Shown here in pieces: positions 23,874 through 33,246 of a DNA stretch of 64,000 nt. The notes under the pieces are model-generated. The model worked only from the letters and a program-made list of their open reading frames with translations. It was not told where the DNA came from and made no database searches. The translations under genes were made by a program, and so were the position numbers. The first letter of the stretch is position 1; each line of letters opens with the position of its first letter. Source of the DNA: Halorussus gelatinilyticus (GTDB lineage Archaea > Halobacteriota > Halobacteria > Halobacteriales > Haladaptataceae); NCBI RefSeq assembly GCF_023238445.1, contig NZ_CP096658.1, positions 1,984,001-2,048,000 of the forward strand, given 5' to 3'.

Positions 23874-26480
23874 ATGTTCAAAAAACCAATCAAAGGATTG
23901 AGTCAATTTATAACTGTCTCACTGGTTGTAATGCTCGTCCTTGCACCGCTCTCAGCACCGGTCGGTGCGACATCCGACTGGACGGTGCCCGACGACGAAA
24001 CAATAGAAGCCGGAAATGTATCCGTATGGGAACAATCAATTCTCCCACTCCGAACGGATACATCAAACGCAGACACAAAGATTGACAACGCCGCATGGTA
24101 CGTCGAGAAACCAAGCTCGGACTTCGGATCAGACAGTACCTCCCTCAACAAAGAAACCGTTGGTGTCTTCGACGACGAAACCTCGATTAAGGTTCGGTTC
24201 AACGCAGACTACACCTCAAAACCGAGCCAACTTGCAGGCGAAGACATGACGATCGTAGCTGCGCGAGTTAGTCCGGATACGACGACCACGTACCCAAGCA
24301 TCGACTCATACACGGATATCTTGGACATCCTAAACGCAACGTCCGAAGACGATGTCCGAGATAACGCCACGACCGAGAAACTGAACCGGAACGTCACGTT
24401 CCTCAGCAAAAACCCACTCACAATCGATAGCCACGGCGATGGACTGTTTGCCTTCGACCCGCCGCGAGCCGGTGAATACGTATTCTTCGTTGCAGACGGC
24501 ACGATGGCTAACTCCGGGCTTGACGTGAACAACGGCAACCTCACCATAACTGGTAAGCCGACGATTGTCGGTGTTGAACGAGCGATGGTTCACAACAAGC
24601 CATCGAGTGCGTCCCTCGAAACCCCATCGCCCGCACGCGGAGATGACCTGACGTTCGGTGTTGACAAAATCTCTTCAATGAACGGCGACGATGTTCAGCA
24701 AGCTGTTCTCGTCTACGACGAAGAGACTGGATTCGAAGACCAGCGGTTCACCCTAAACGTAACCGGCAACCCATCGAACATCACTGAACTCTCCGAAAAC
24801 ACGACACTCAAACACTCGATTAGCGAGGTCAACGGTGTCGCCCGCGTTGAAGAGGGCACCACGTTCTTAGATAAGGACGTGTCCGGCCAGTACAAAGGTT
24901 CACCTGGAGTCACCTCCATCATTAACTTCGTCACGGAGAATACGGATCGAACTATCCCGGACAACGAAACCATCGACGGCGTAGGCGACCCCACGCTTGA
25001 CGGGTCCGTAACCGCCGTCTCCGGAAAAGACACGACGATTACCGTCCAGACATTGACGAACTGGTCGTCAGACACCTACCGCTGGGTTCACGTCGCGGTC
25101 AACGAAGATGGTGACATCCGGACTAACACGGACACCTTCACGCTCGAGAAATCCGTCTACAGTGTCTCGAACGTCCAGTTCACGCCCGACAAAATCAAGG
25201 CTGGCAAGTCCATTAGCATCACTGCAGACGTCACGAACATCGGGAACGAGAAAGTCACTCGTGACGTTTGGGCGTCCTACCGGAAGACCGGCACATCTGA
25301 TTGGACCGAACTCAACCGGACACAGGTCACGCTGGCAGGTAAAGCATCGAAGACGGTCACCCTGACTGGCGCAATCCCGAAGAAGGGCACCTACGAGATC
25401 AAGGTCAACGGTAACATTGCATCTGACACTGTCACCGTCAAAGCCAAAGGCGGCAATGGCGGCGGTGGCGGCGGTGGCGGTGGCGGTGGCGGTGGACTTG
25501 AACCGCCGCAGTCCGTCGAGACGATTCAAAAATCCGATGGTAGTGTCGTCGCTGATATTCGAGGCGGTCAGGCTGGCGAGAGCATTCGAGTGAACATCCC
25601 GAGCCAGCAGGCGACGAAGGTGAGCGGCATCACCTTCGACAACCTTGAGGTTAAGCTGAAGAACAGCAACGCACACTTCAAATTCAATATTAATTCCTTC
25701 TCGAGTCGGCCCGCCTCGGTGCCGTCGGATCCGTCCAACGTCGCAGTGAAGGGCTACCTGCAGGTCGAGAAGAGTCTCATCTCGAACTCCGAGATCGAGC
25801 AAGCAACAATCAGCTTCAGTCTGTCGTCGAGCCAACTCAGCGAATACAGTACGCCGAATAACGTTGTACTGTACCGCTACCACGACGGCTCGTGGCAAGA
25901 GCTTGAGACCACGTTCATTGGGCAGGAAGGCGGCCAGTACAACTTCGAGGCTGTGACGCCTGGCTTCTCGGTGTTCGCGATTGGCGAGAAGCAACCCTCG
26001 ATTAGCGTCTCGAACGCTGAGCTCGGTCGTTCGGAAGTCACCGTTGGTGAGACGGTTGAGGTGACTGCCGAACTCACGAATGACGGTAATGGCGAAGGCA
26101 CGTACACTGTAGAACTCACCGTTGGCGGTGACGTTGTGGCAACGAAAGACGTGACCGTCAAAGGCGGCGAGACGAAGACAGTGACGTTCAACTACGAGGC
26201 GAGTGAGACAGGTGAGTTCGAGGTGTCGGTCGATGATGCCTCGGCTGGCACGCTCACCGTCGTCGAAGATGACGACTCGGACTCCGACGACTCGGATTCG
26301 GACTCCGACGAAACGGAGACAACGACCGCTGGACCCGGTGACGACAAAGATTCAGACGGTGGCATCGGTGCCATCGGCATCTCGATCGCCGTTCTCGTCA
26401 TCCTCGGTCTCATCGGTGGTGGACTCTACTACTTCCGCGACGACGTTGAGATGTACCTCAACGATTACGTCGGCAAGTAG
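23874..26480 (+). CDS. Large secreted surface protein with PGF-pre-PGF and CARDB-like domains
   Basis: This 868-residue protein starts with a signal peptide (FITVSLVVMLVLAPLSAPVG). Long beta-rich repeats follow, then a poly-Gly run of about 12 residues encoded by simple GGT/GGC repeats near 25460-25497. Next comes a PGF-pre-PGF-type domain (from GSVVADIRGGQAGESIRVNI to EAVTPGFSVFAIGEK), a CARDB-like domain (VEVTAELTNDGNGEGTYTVE), an acidic Asp/Ser linker and a C-terminal membrane helix (ISIAVLVILGLIGGGLYYF). It is probably membrane-anchored with a large exposed part. No PGF-CTERM is present on this protein itself. Many N-x-S/T sites suggest N-glycosylation. The exact role is unknown. Confidence 0.85.
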   Translation: MFKKPIKGLSQFITVSLVVMLVLAPLSAPVGATSDWTVPDDETIEAGNVSVWEQSILPLRTDTSNADTKIDNAAWYVEKPSSDFGSDSTSLNKETVGVFDDETSIKVRFNADYTSKPSQLAGEDMTIVAARVSPDTTTTYPSIDSYTDILDILNATSEDDVRDNATTEKLNRNVTFLSKNPLTIDSHGDGLFAFDPPRAGEYVFFVADGTMANSGLDVNNGNLTITGKPTIVGVERAMVHNKPSSASLETPSPARGDDLTFGVDKISSMNGDDVQQAVLVYDEETGFEDQRFTLNVTGNPSNITELSENTTLKHSISEVNGVARVEEGTTFLDKDVSGQYKGSPGVTSIINFVTENTDRTIPDNETIDGVGDPTLDGSVTAVSGKDTTITVQTLTNWSSDTYRWVHVAVNEDGDIRTNTDTFTLEKSVYSVSNVQFTPDKIKAGKSISITADVTNIGNEKVTRDVWASYRKTGTSDWTELNRTQVTLAGKASKTVTLTGAIPKKGTYEIKVNGNIASDTVTVKAKGGNGGGGGGGGGGGGGLEPPQSVETIQKSDGSVVADIRGGQAGESIRVNIPSQQATKVSGITFDNLEVKLKNSNAHFKFNINSFSSRPASVPSDPSNVAVKGYLQVEKSLISNSEIEQATISFSLSSSQLSEYSTPNNVVLYRYHDGSWQELETTFIGQEGGQYNFEAVTPGFSVFAIGEKQPSISVSNAELGRSEVTVGETVEVTAELTNDGNGEGTYTVELTVGGDVVATKDVTVKGGETKTVTFNYEASETGEFEVSVDDASAGTLTVVEDDDSDSDDSDSDSDETETTTAGPGDDKDSDGGIGAIGISIAVLVILGLIGGGLYYFRDDVEMYLNDYVGK

Positions 26481-26500
26481 GCAGTCCGCTTCGACACACT

Positions 26501-26515
26501 ACTTTCATTTTTTGA
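26501..26515 (+). terminator. T-rich terminator after the large surface-protein gene
   Basis: ACTTTCATTTTTTGA contains a run of six T, about 25 bases after the stop codon at 26480. This is the usual form of an archaeal intrinsic terminator. Confidence 0.45.
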
Positions 26516-26530
26516 CGCGCTCCCTCATGC

Positions 26531-27047
26531 TTAGTCGTGGACTATCTGAATTGAGGCGCTAAGGACCTTCCTCAACGAGCGACCGAAGGGAGTGAGTCGG
26601 GAGGGGATACAGCGCCGCACAGTCGAGGATTTGGACGCGAAGGGTCTGATCGAACTGCCGGGCAACTCGCGGAATCGAGCAGGCGCGGCGTGGGGAACGT
26701 TCCTGCGGATGCTCGAATACAAGTGTGAACGCGAAGGGACGCACTTCGTCGCGGTAACTCCGCGCGGAACGACCAAAGAGTGTGCATCCTGCGGCGTCTC
26801 AACAGACAAGCCGTTGTGGGTGCGCGAACACTCGTATCCGGCGTGTGGGTTCGAGGCGGATAGAGATGCAAACGCGGCGTGGAATATTCGTTCACGCGCT
26901 ATCAACAAGCGGTTAGGAGCGGGATGCTCCGAATCAACGCCTGTGGAGACTGCACTCCTTACGGATACGTCGGTATCTGCAAAGCGCGTCGTGGAAACAG
27001 GAAGCCCCACCTTCAAGGAGCGAGTCGCGTCAGCGGCGAGCGAGTAG
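26531..27047 (+). pseudogene. Truncated TnpB (IS200/IS605 or IS1341-type) fragment
   Basis: Only the last third of TnpB remains: FVAVTPRGTTKECASCGVST, then ADRDANAAWNIRSRAI with the last RuvC aspartate, and a Ser/Glu-rich tail. The zinc ribbon should have four Cys, but the third is Tyr (HSYPACGF), so the finger is broken too. The upstream bases from about 26550 resemble the start of haloarchaeal IS1341-like elements. No TnpA is present. A GTG at 26592 opens the longest frame. It is a non-functional remnant inserted behind the surface-protein gene. Confidence 0.75.
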
Positions 27048-27058
27048 GGTGGGGTAGT

Positions 27059-27316
27059 TCACTCGTTGTCCGGTGTCGGTTGCGTCTGAGTATCTTCTTT
27101 CAGGTAGTAGTACATCGAGAGGGTGATGAGTGGTGTGACGATGAGCCAGAGGACGTATTCGAACCACATCTCCTCAAAGACATTGATTTGCAGTGATATC
27201 TGGCCCCCTTGGTAGAATGCAAGCCACCATACGAGGTAGACGAACACACTGAGTGCGAACATCGAGAAAATGCCGAGGATTTCGATAACTTCCTTGAGCG
27301 TCGATTTCGAGACCAT
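27059..27316 (-). CDS. Two-helix membrane protein of unknown function
   Basis: This 85-residue protein has helices IFSMFALSVFVYLVWWLAFY and EYVLWLIVTPLITLSMYYYL, separated by an amphipathic loop, with short charged ends. It begins with an ATG at 27316 and ends 11 bases from the TnpB remnant. The composition is protein-like and both helices are well formed, but I recognise no family. Confidence 0.6.
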   Translation of the reverse strand: MVSKSTLKEVIEILGIFSMFALSVFVYLVWWLAFYQGGQISLQINVFEEMWFEYVLWLIVTPLITLSMYYYLKEDTQTQPTPDNE

Positions 27317-27726
27317 TTGTGACTGGTAGTGAGTTTTAGCTGGGTTGGGTCAGTTGAGTTCTGGTTGGCTTGGAGACCGGATGTAGACTCCCGCTTGCGT
27401 CACGCAATATACCATGGGGATAACGGTGTTTTGTTGTATGGGTCCTGAGATACGCTAAGCCTCGACTCAACTATGTTAGCGTCAAATTGGCCGTACTCGA
27501 CATCGAGCGTGGCAAATTACTATCGGTGAGTGTTTCTGAGACCCGTCTCAGTGAACAGCGTTAGTGCGAGATTGGAGGGGTGTGCATGAGGTAGATACTG
27601 TAGCTGTGAGTACGTCTCAATCCTTGAACCAGCAGTACGATAACATTTAACTGTGGTTCCCCGAAACGGTCAGAACAACCAAGATATAGGGGTTCGCTAT
27701 CCCCGACTCACTTTGTTAAGCAAGCT
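27317..27726. other. Intergenic region before the ABC exporter operon
   Basis: No gene was seen. An AT-rich element, AAGATATAGG near 27679-27688, lies about 40 bases before the ATG at 27727 and is a candidate promoter. The bases GGGGTTCGCTATCCCC at about 27688-27703 could form a 4-bp GC hairpin next to it. Confidence 0.35.
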
Positions 27727-28488
27727 ATGCAACATCAAAACGCCCCACCCTCCACATCCGAATCATCCCCGTCCACGCCCGTGATTGCAGACTGTGAGAA
27801 CGTCACGCGAACATACACACGCGGTGGAAACAGCCGGTTCTTCGGATCCTCGTCAAACGACCGGCCGACGGTAACGGCCCTCGAGGACGTGAGCCTTACA
27901 GTACATCGAGGTGAAATCATCGGACTCGCGGGCCCGAGCGGTAGTGGCAAATCTACACTCCTCCATCTACTTGCCGCACTCGACACCCCAACCGATGGGA
28001 CGGTCACCGTCGATGGAAAGGATACGAGCACGCTCTCCGGTCGAGAGCGAACCAGACTGCGGCTTACGACAATCGGCATTGTCTTCCAGCGCTTCCATCT
28101 ACTCCCCGCCCTCTCGGCAAAATCGAATGTTGCACTACCTCTTGTTGAACAGGGGCTTGGGAAAAGGGCGCGCCACGACCGTGCGACTGATCTCCTCGAG
28201 AAGGTTGGCCTTGGTGATAGAGCTACCCACAAGCCCGGTGAATTGAGTGGCGGAGAGCAACAACGGGTTGCGATTGCGCGCGCACTTGCGACGGATCCCG
28301 ATCTCATTATCGCAGACGAACCGACCGGCGAACTCGACACCGAGACGGCGGGGGCGATTCTTGAGGTCTTCGAGGGGCTTGCGAACGACCGCGCAGTCGT
28401 TGTGGCGTCCCATGATGACCCGACGCTCGCGATTGCTGACCGCCGAATCGACCTCCAGGATGGACGCGTGGTATCCAATGGCGACTAA
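27727..28488 (+). CDS. ABC exporter ATP-binding protein (MacB/LolD type)
   Basis: This 253-residue ATPase has Walker A GPSGSGKST, the MacB/LolD-type Q-loop region TIGIVFQRFHLLPALS, the signature LSGGEQQRVAIARAL and Walker B LIIADEPTGELD. The first 35 residues are a Ser/Pro-rich extension. Family members energise mechanotransmission transporters that extract lipoproteins or drive peptide and drug efflux without passing the substrate through the membrane. Its last codons overlap the start of the first permease gene by 11 bases. Confidence 0.92.
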   Translation: MQHQNAPPSTSESSPSTPVIADCENVTRTYTRGGNSRFFGSSSNDRPTVTALEDVSLTVHRGEIIGLAGPSGSGKSTLLHLLAALDTPTDGTVTVDGKDTSTLSGRERTRLRLTTIGIVFQRFHLLPALSAKSNVALPLVEQGLGKRARHDRATDLLEKVGLGDRATHKPGELSGGEQQRVAIARALATDPDLIIADEPTGELDTETAGAILEVFEGLANDRAVVVASHDDPTLAIADRRIDLQDGRVVSNGD

Positions 28489-29740
28489 TTCATCACACGG
28501 GCGACCGTCGCGAGTGAAGCGATGGCTTGGGCTCGTTGGCGTTGGCCTGCGACGCGTCCGCGAGAAAGCGTTCGTCACCGAGTCTCGTCGAGTCGCGTTG
28601 AGCGTCAGTGGTGTCGCCATCGCCATTGCGCTCATGCTCATCGTTACTGGTGTTGCACTTGGACTGTCCTCCCAAACGACCGTAGGTGGGGATTCAGTTG
28701 ATTACTGGATTACACCAGAAGCAGGCTCAACCTCGACAATGGTCGTCTCCACGGACGCCCCACAGTTCGGGGCTGTTCATCCGACCACTGCACAACTCAC
28801 CCAGAAAGAGGAGGTGAGGTACGCAACGCCAGTGCTCATGCACGCAATGGAGATGCATACGCCCGGTGGTGAAGACGAGAGTGAGTACGTCATCGTCATT
28901 GGTGTTGTCGCTCACTCCGACGTAGAGGTCGCCGGGTTATCCGCAGGTCCGATGCACGCTGGTGACCCCTATTATGCGAACGGCACCTACAACGGAACGT
29001 GGACCGGGGAAGCAGTGGTGTCGCCTGCGGCCGCAGAACTTCTCAACGTCACGAACGGCACGTCCTTGATTCCGACAAGAGGGGCACGGGGGAATCAGAC
29101 ACTCACGGTGACTTCGATTGGCCGTGAGGGCGTCAGCACTGGAATGGGCCAACTACCGGTCGTTCTCGTCCATTTGAGTGAGGCCCAGCAGTTGACGGGG
29201 GCGACAACCGGCGACCAAGCCGACCAAATCTTAGTTGATACGAACGCACGCAATGTGAAGTCTCAGTTGGAGAACGTCTATCCGCGCTCAACAGTGATGG
29301 CCCGAAGCGGATTAACGGCACAAAACATGTCGTCAGGACTTCCGCTCGCGATGAGTGTCGCCGCATTGTGCGTGGCCGTCATTGTCGGCACGCTCTTCGT
29401 CGGGACGACGATGGGTCTCGAGATCACGGCTGACCAACAGCAGTATGCACTGATGGGCGCGCTCGGCCTCCCCTGGCGTAGTCGTGCCGTTGTCGTGCTC
29501 GTCCAAGCTCTGATGGTGACGATTGTCGGCGGTATCTTTGGGCTTGCATTAGGGTATCTGGGTATTGAGGTGACGAACCACCTCGCCCAGCAGTACATCG
29601 CACCGTCTGCCATCGCTGTCGCCCATCCAATACTTGGTGTGTGCGGAGTTGGTGTCGCCGTGCTCATCGGGTTGCTCGCCGCACCCTATCTGTTGTGGCT
29701 CACGAAACGAACGTCGATTCTCGACCAGCTCAACACCTAA
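28478..29740 (+). CDS. ABC exporter permease (FtsX/MacB type), first copy
   Basis: The ATG at 28478 gives 420 residues; the frame is open further upstream only because it shadows the ATPase gene. It has one N-terminal helix (VALSVSGVAIAIALMLIVTG), an extracellular domain of about 250 residues and three C-terminal helices (for example RAVVVLVQALMVTIVGGIFG). That is the MacB/FtsX topology. With the neighbouring permease it would form a heterodimer driven by the preceding ATPase. The substrate is unknown. Confidence 0.9.
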   Translation: MATNSSHGRPSRVKRWLGLVGVGLRRVREKAFVTESRRVALSVSGVAIAIALMLIVTGVALGLSSQTTVGGDSVDYWITPEAGSTSTMVVSTDAPQFGAVHPTTAQLTQKEEVRYATPVLMHAMEMHTPGGEDESEYVIVIGVVAHSDVEVAGLSAGPMHAGDPYYANGTYNGTWTGEAVVSPAAAELLNVTNGTSLIPTRGARGNQTLTVTSIGREGVSTGMGQLPVVLVHLSEAQQLTGATTGDQADQILVDTNARNVKSQLENVYPRSTVMARSGLTAQNMSSGLPLAMSVAALCVAVIVGTLFVGTTMGLEITADQQQYALMGALGLPWRSRAVVVLVQALMVTIVGGIFGLALGYLGIEVTNHLAQQYIAPSAIAVAHPILGVCGVGVAVLIGLLAAPYLLWLTKRTSILDQLNT

Positions 29741-29741
29741 C

Positions 29742-30980
29742 ATGCGCCCACTCACCAAACTTCGCGCCGTCCTCGGCATCACGGTCGCACAGCTCACCCA
29801 CGAACGAACACGGACCGTCTTAGCCATCTTCGGGATTGCACTCGCCGTCCTCTCAACGACACTTCTCGCAAGTGTTGGATATGGTGTCGTCGAGACTGGC
29901 CAACAGAAATTCGACGCCTCCGGGCGCGACCTCTGGATAACCGGTGGGCCCGTACAATTGGCCCCCGGAAGTGTCGGTGGATTCGAGAACACACTAACGA
30001 ACGCACATGGCATTGCAAGGAATCTCACCGCTCGTGAGGACATCCGGACTGCGGAGCCGATGGCCTTCCAAACAGTGTACGTCGGCACAAACCCAGATGA
30101 CCTACAGACGATTGTCGGAGTAGGGGTTCGAGGAACAGGTAGTAGTGGTTCTGCCCAGATTACCAGGGGAGCGGGCTTTACTGGTCCTGACCGCCATTAC
30201 GCTGGTGGAAGTTACGATGGGAAAATGACCAGAGAGATTCTTATTGGGCCGAGAACAGCAAATCTGCTTAATGTCTCGGTCGGGGATACAATCCATGTTG
30301 GAGGCACGGTTGTGAGTGCTCGTCAGAACGAGTTTACCGTGATTGGTATCTCGCCGACGTTCTCGCGGTTCCTTGGAACACCGAGTGTCACGCTACGATT
30401 GAGTGAACTCCAGGAGCTTACAGGCACAACTCAGACGGATCCTGCGACGATGATCACGATTGACCTTCGTTCGGGAGTAGATACGGCTGCTATCGAACAG
30501 GAGCTTCAACAGAAGTATCCACAGTATGATGTTCGCACGAACCGCGAGCAGCTACAGTCGATTCTTGCGGATAAAGCCGTTGTTCTCGCAAGTGGCCTGG
30601 TGCTTGTCATTTTGGCTGTTCTTGCGGGTGTTGCGTTGACGGCGAATCTACTCGCGTTGCTTGTGTATCAGCAACGCCAGCAGTTAGCTGCGGCAAAGGC
30701 ACTCGGCATCTCTTCGTCAGTGCTTATCGGGACTGCAGCAAGCCAGGGACTCTTGCTCGGCCTGCTTGGTGGCGCTGTCGGACTTGGGATTACGCCATTT
30801 GCCGGTGCGGGGTTGAATATGGTTGCCGCCCGACTCGTTGGATTCGAGGGGCTTGTTCAGACACCGGATCTCGTGTTCGGCATTGGTGCCGTTGTCGCTG
30901 TCGGGATCGGGATGATCGGCTCGCTCGTTGCCGGATGGCGGGTAGGTCGAGTCCAGCCGTTAACGCATCTCGAAAGCTAA
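29742..30980 (+). CDS. ABC exporter permease (FtsX/MacB type), second copy
   Basis: The ATG at 29742, one base after the previous stop, gives 412 residues (MRPLTKLRAVLGITVAQLTH). Topology repeats that of the first permease: a helix at residues 25-45, a large outside domain, then three C-terminal helices with LAGVALTANLLALLVYQQRQ and a GLLLGLLGGAVGLGITPFAG segment. Two non-identical FtsX-like subunits with one ATPase resemble LolCDE-type systems. The surface-protein genes upstream raise the possibility of a role in surface-lipoprotein handling, which is inference. Confidence 0.9.
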   Translation: MRPLTKLRAVLGITVAQLTHERTRTVLAIFGIALAVLSTTLLASVGYGVVETGQQKFDASGRDLWITGGPVQLAPGSVGGFENTLTNAHGIARNLTAREDIRTAEPMAFQTVYVGTNPDDLQTIVGVGVRGTGSSGSAQITRGAGFTGPDRHYAGGSYDGKMTREILIGPRTANLLNVSVGDTIHVGGTVVSARQNEFTVIGISPTFSRFLGTPSVTLRLSELQELTGTTQTDPATMITIDLRSGVDTAAIEQELQQKYPQYDVRTNREQLQSILADKAVVLASGLVLVILAVLAGVALTANLLALLVYQQRQQLAAAKALGISSSVLIGTAASQGLLLGLLGGAVGLGITPFAGAGLNMVAARLVGFEGLVQTPDLVFGIGAVVAVGIGMIGSLVAGWRVGRVQPLTHLES

Positions 30981-31493
30981 TGTCGGTTGCTGGTTAGTCG
31001 CTCTGTGTTACCGGCCAGCGGTCTTCACCCCGCGAGAAGCCTACGAACTCGAAGCACGCCAAGATTGAGAAGCTCGATACAGTACTGAGGAAACGCAGCC
31101 GGACTCAGCATGCGGAATAGCCGCTTCGAATTGCTGGATACACGCATCTCGTCCTCTATATGGGTCTTGATTTGCTAGCAGTTATCGCTCAAACAGCGAT
31201 CACAGACGAGGAGACGCCCTTGGATACTGGCCGCTGAGGACGAACCTTGGTGTGAGACATCAATAGGTGTAACGGGCACGTATTCCCGGTAGTACACACA
31301 CCGCTCGATTGCAGCAATACAGTCGGTCATACCAGCCAGTTCCCGTCATCGTATGCAAATCTTCCCCTTTCCAAATAGTTGGATTATTCCTCACCTCTGA
31401 TGATACTCTCGATTCGTTGTCCCGAGAATTTGCGTCTCGCTACTGGAGAAGAAGACGAAAGACCCACAACGGCGCTCTTTGAAACCCGAATCA
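30981..31493. other. Intergenic region after the ABC exporter, possible microprotein
   Basis: Mostly non-coding. On the minus strand 31175-31330 is a 51-codon ATG frame (MTDCIAAIERCVYYREYVPV...) with a CDRCLSDNC end. It could be a cysteine microprotein or a remnant, and I cannot decide. No inverted repeats or tRNA were seen. Confidence 0.3.
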
Positions 31494-32051
31494 ATGTGGC
31501 CATGGGGACATCTGGGCGTGGGCTATCTCTGTTACGTATTTTGGGTTCACGGAAGTGATAGCCGTGAGCAGACATTTCTGACGCTCCTCGCTATGGGGTT
31601 TGGGACGCAGTTCCCCGACATCATCGACAAGCCTCTTGCATGGAGCTTTGAACTCTTACCTTCTGGTCGCTCGCTTGCTCACTCACTGCTTACAGCATCG
31701 CTTATCCTTGCAGTAGTATACTGGATTGGGCATCGCCGCCATCGCACAGACCTTGTTACCGCATTCGGTATTGGCTATCTCTCGCACAGTTTCGCGGACC
31801 TCGGCCCGACAGTCGTATTCGGTCTTCTCTACGGTGATATGAGTCAGGTACAGTGGACAACGTATCTGCTCTGGCCTGTGCTTCCGTCACCGCCGTATCC
31901 AAGCGATAGCGCATTCATGGACCACCTCATGGCATTCAGGTTTGAACCATATGTGATCGTACAGTTCCTCATATTTGGTGTGGGCATCTTTGTCTGGATA
32001 GCGACCGGGACGCCAGGCCTCAACTCGGTCCGTGACCGTATCACGCGATGA
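31494..32051 (+). CDS. YdjM-like membrane-bound metal-dependent hydrolase
   Basis: The 185-residue protein from the ATG at 31494 begins MWPWGHLGVGYLCYVFWVHG. It contains the family's metal-ligand pattern: an early His, then FGTQFPDIIDKPLAW, RSLAHSLLTA and YLSHSFADLG. Four or five hydrophobic helices embed it in the membrane. The family (PF04307, LexA-regulated inner-membrane hydrolase) is thought to be related to phospholipase C-like zinc enzymes. It stands alone upstream of the CetZ gene. Confidence 0.85.
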   Translation: MWPWGHLGVGYLCYVFWVHGSDSREQTFLTLLAMGFGTQFPDIIDKPLAWSFELLPSGRSLAHSLLTASLILAVVYWIGHRRHRTDLVTAFGIGYLSHSFADLGPTVVFGLLYGDMSQVQWTTYLLWPVLPSPPYPSDSAFMDHLMAFRFEPYVIVQFLIFGVGIFVWIATGTPGLNSVRDRITR

Positions 32052-32148
32052 TTGCGTGAGAACGCCTGCAATCGTGGTTGATGGCCGGAAGCGAGATATC
32101 CGTTGACGAAGTGAGGTTTAAGTTCTGCTCTCCAAACATATACCTATC

Positions 32149-33246
32149 ATGAAGGTCGCAGCTATCGGCGTCGGCGGTGCAGGTGGCCGCATCGTCGATG
32201 AACTCGCCCGAGAGAACAAGAGCCGCTCAGTCTCATATCTCACCACCGCTCAGGTCCTCGACACAGAGTTTGAAGACCTTTCAGCGCTCACGACGATTCC
32301 CGACGACGCATGCCACAACTTTGGCCATCTTGAGACACACGGGACCGGGACGGACGGCAATCGGACAAGTGGTATTGCGGCCATCAAAGAAGACCTTCAA
32401 GAAGTGCGTCGTGAAATTGAGTCAGCAATTCCGTCCGAGACTACTGCTATCTTTGTCGTCGCAGGACTTGGCGGTGGGACAGGCTCAGGTGCCACATCCC
32501 ATTTGGTGCAAGCGCTCCGAGAAATCTTCGAGATTCCACTCTATGCCGTCTCTGTTCTCCCGGCCGGGAACGAATCGATTCCCCCTGAAAACACGGCTCG
32601 TGGACTCAAGACAGTCAGTGAAGTCGTAGACGCCCAAATCGTCTTCGATAACGACAACTGGATTGGAAGAGACGACACGATCTCCGAGAACACTGCTGAA
32701 CTGAATCGTGTGCTGGCTGAGCGACTTGGGACGCTCTTTGCTGCTGGTGAGGCTGAGACGGCTTCAGCTGTCGGTGAGCGCGTCATCGACGCGAGCGAGA
32801 TTATCGCGACACTCGACCGGAGTGGGTTCGCGACACTTGGGTATGCTCAACAAGATCTCCAACCTGACTCTGCAGACCAGACTGGATCACTTCTTAAAAC
32901 GGTTCGCGAACGTCTGTTTGGCGGAGAGAATGACACCGTTGATGAGGTAAAGGCGATTAAGGCAGTTGAGACGACACTGCGGCGAGCCGTGAAGGGAAAA
33001 CTCACGTTGGAGTGTGATCTTCCGGCCGTAGAGACTGGCCTCCTGATTGTCTCTGGACCATCGGAGTGGCTTCATGGAGACGCGATTGCTGATGGTCGTG
33101 CGTGGCTCTCCGAGGAAATCGAATCTGCTGAGTTACGAAGTGGTGATGCTCCACTACAGACGGAATCACAGCTCATGATACTCGTCTTGTTAGCAGGCAT
33201 TTCGGCGCATCCTCGAATTGAAGACTTGCAAGCAGTCAAGGAGTAG
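32149..33246 (+). CDS. cetZ: CetZ-family tubulin-like GTPase
   Basis: This 365-residue protein has the tubulin/FtsZ signature GLGGGTGSGATSHLVQALRE, the N-terminal nucleotide loop GVGGAGGRIVDEL and the later VLPAGNESIPPENTARGLKT region. Length and motifs place it in CetZ, the haloarchaeal family that controls cell shape and motility. It is separate from FtsZ, which has a different C-terminal domain. A TATA element (GTTTAAGT, near 32113) lies about 30 bases before the ATG, so the transcript is leaderless. It resembles the divergent CetZ paralogues of accessory regions more than CetZ1, but that is a judgement by eye. Confidence 0.88.
   Translation: MKVAAIGVGGAGGRIVDELARENKSRSVSYLTTAQVLDTEFEDLSALTTIPDDACHNFGHLETHGTGTDGNRTSGIAAIKEDLQEVRREIESAIPSETTAIFVVAGLGGGTGSGATSHLVQALREIFEIPLYAVSVLPAGNESIPPENTARGLKTVSEVVDAQIVFDNDNWIGRDDTISENTAELNRVLAERLGTLFAAGEAETASAVGERVIDASEIIATLDRSGFATLGYAQQDLQPDSADQTGSLLKTVRERLFGGENDTVDEVKAIKAVETTLRRAVKGKLTLECDLPAVETGLLIVSGPSEWLHGDAIADGRAWLSEEIESAELRSGDAPLQTESQLMILVLLAGISAHPRIEDLQAVKE

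Noticed and set aside
25068-25994. A 308-codon minus-strand frame inside the large surface-protein gene
   Set aside because: It is an antisense shadow of a repeat-rich coding sequence with well-supported sense domains.
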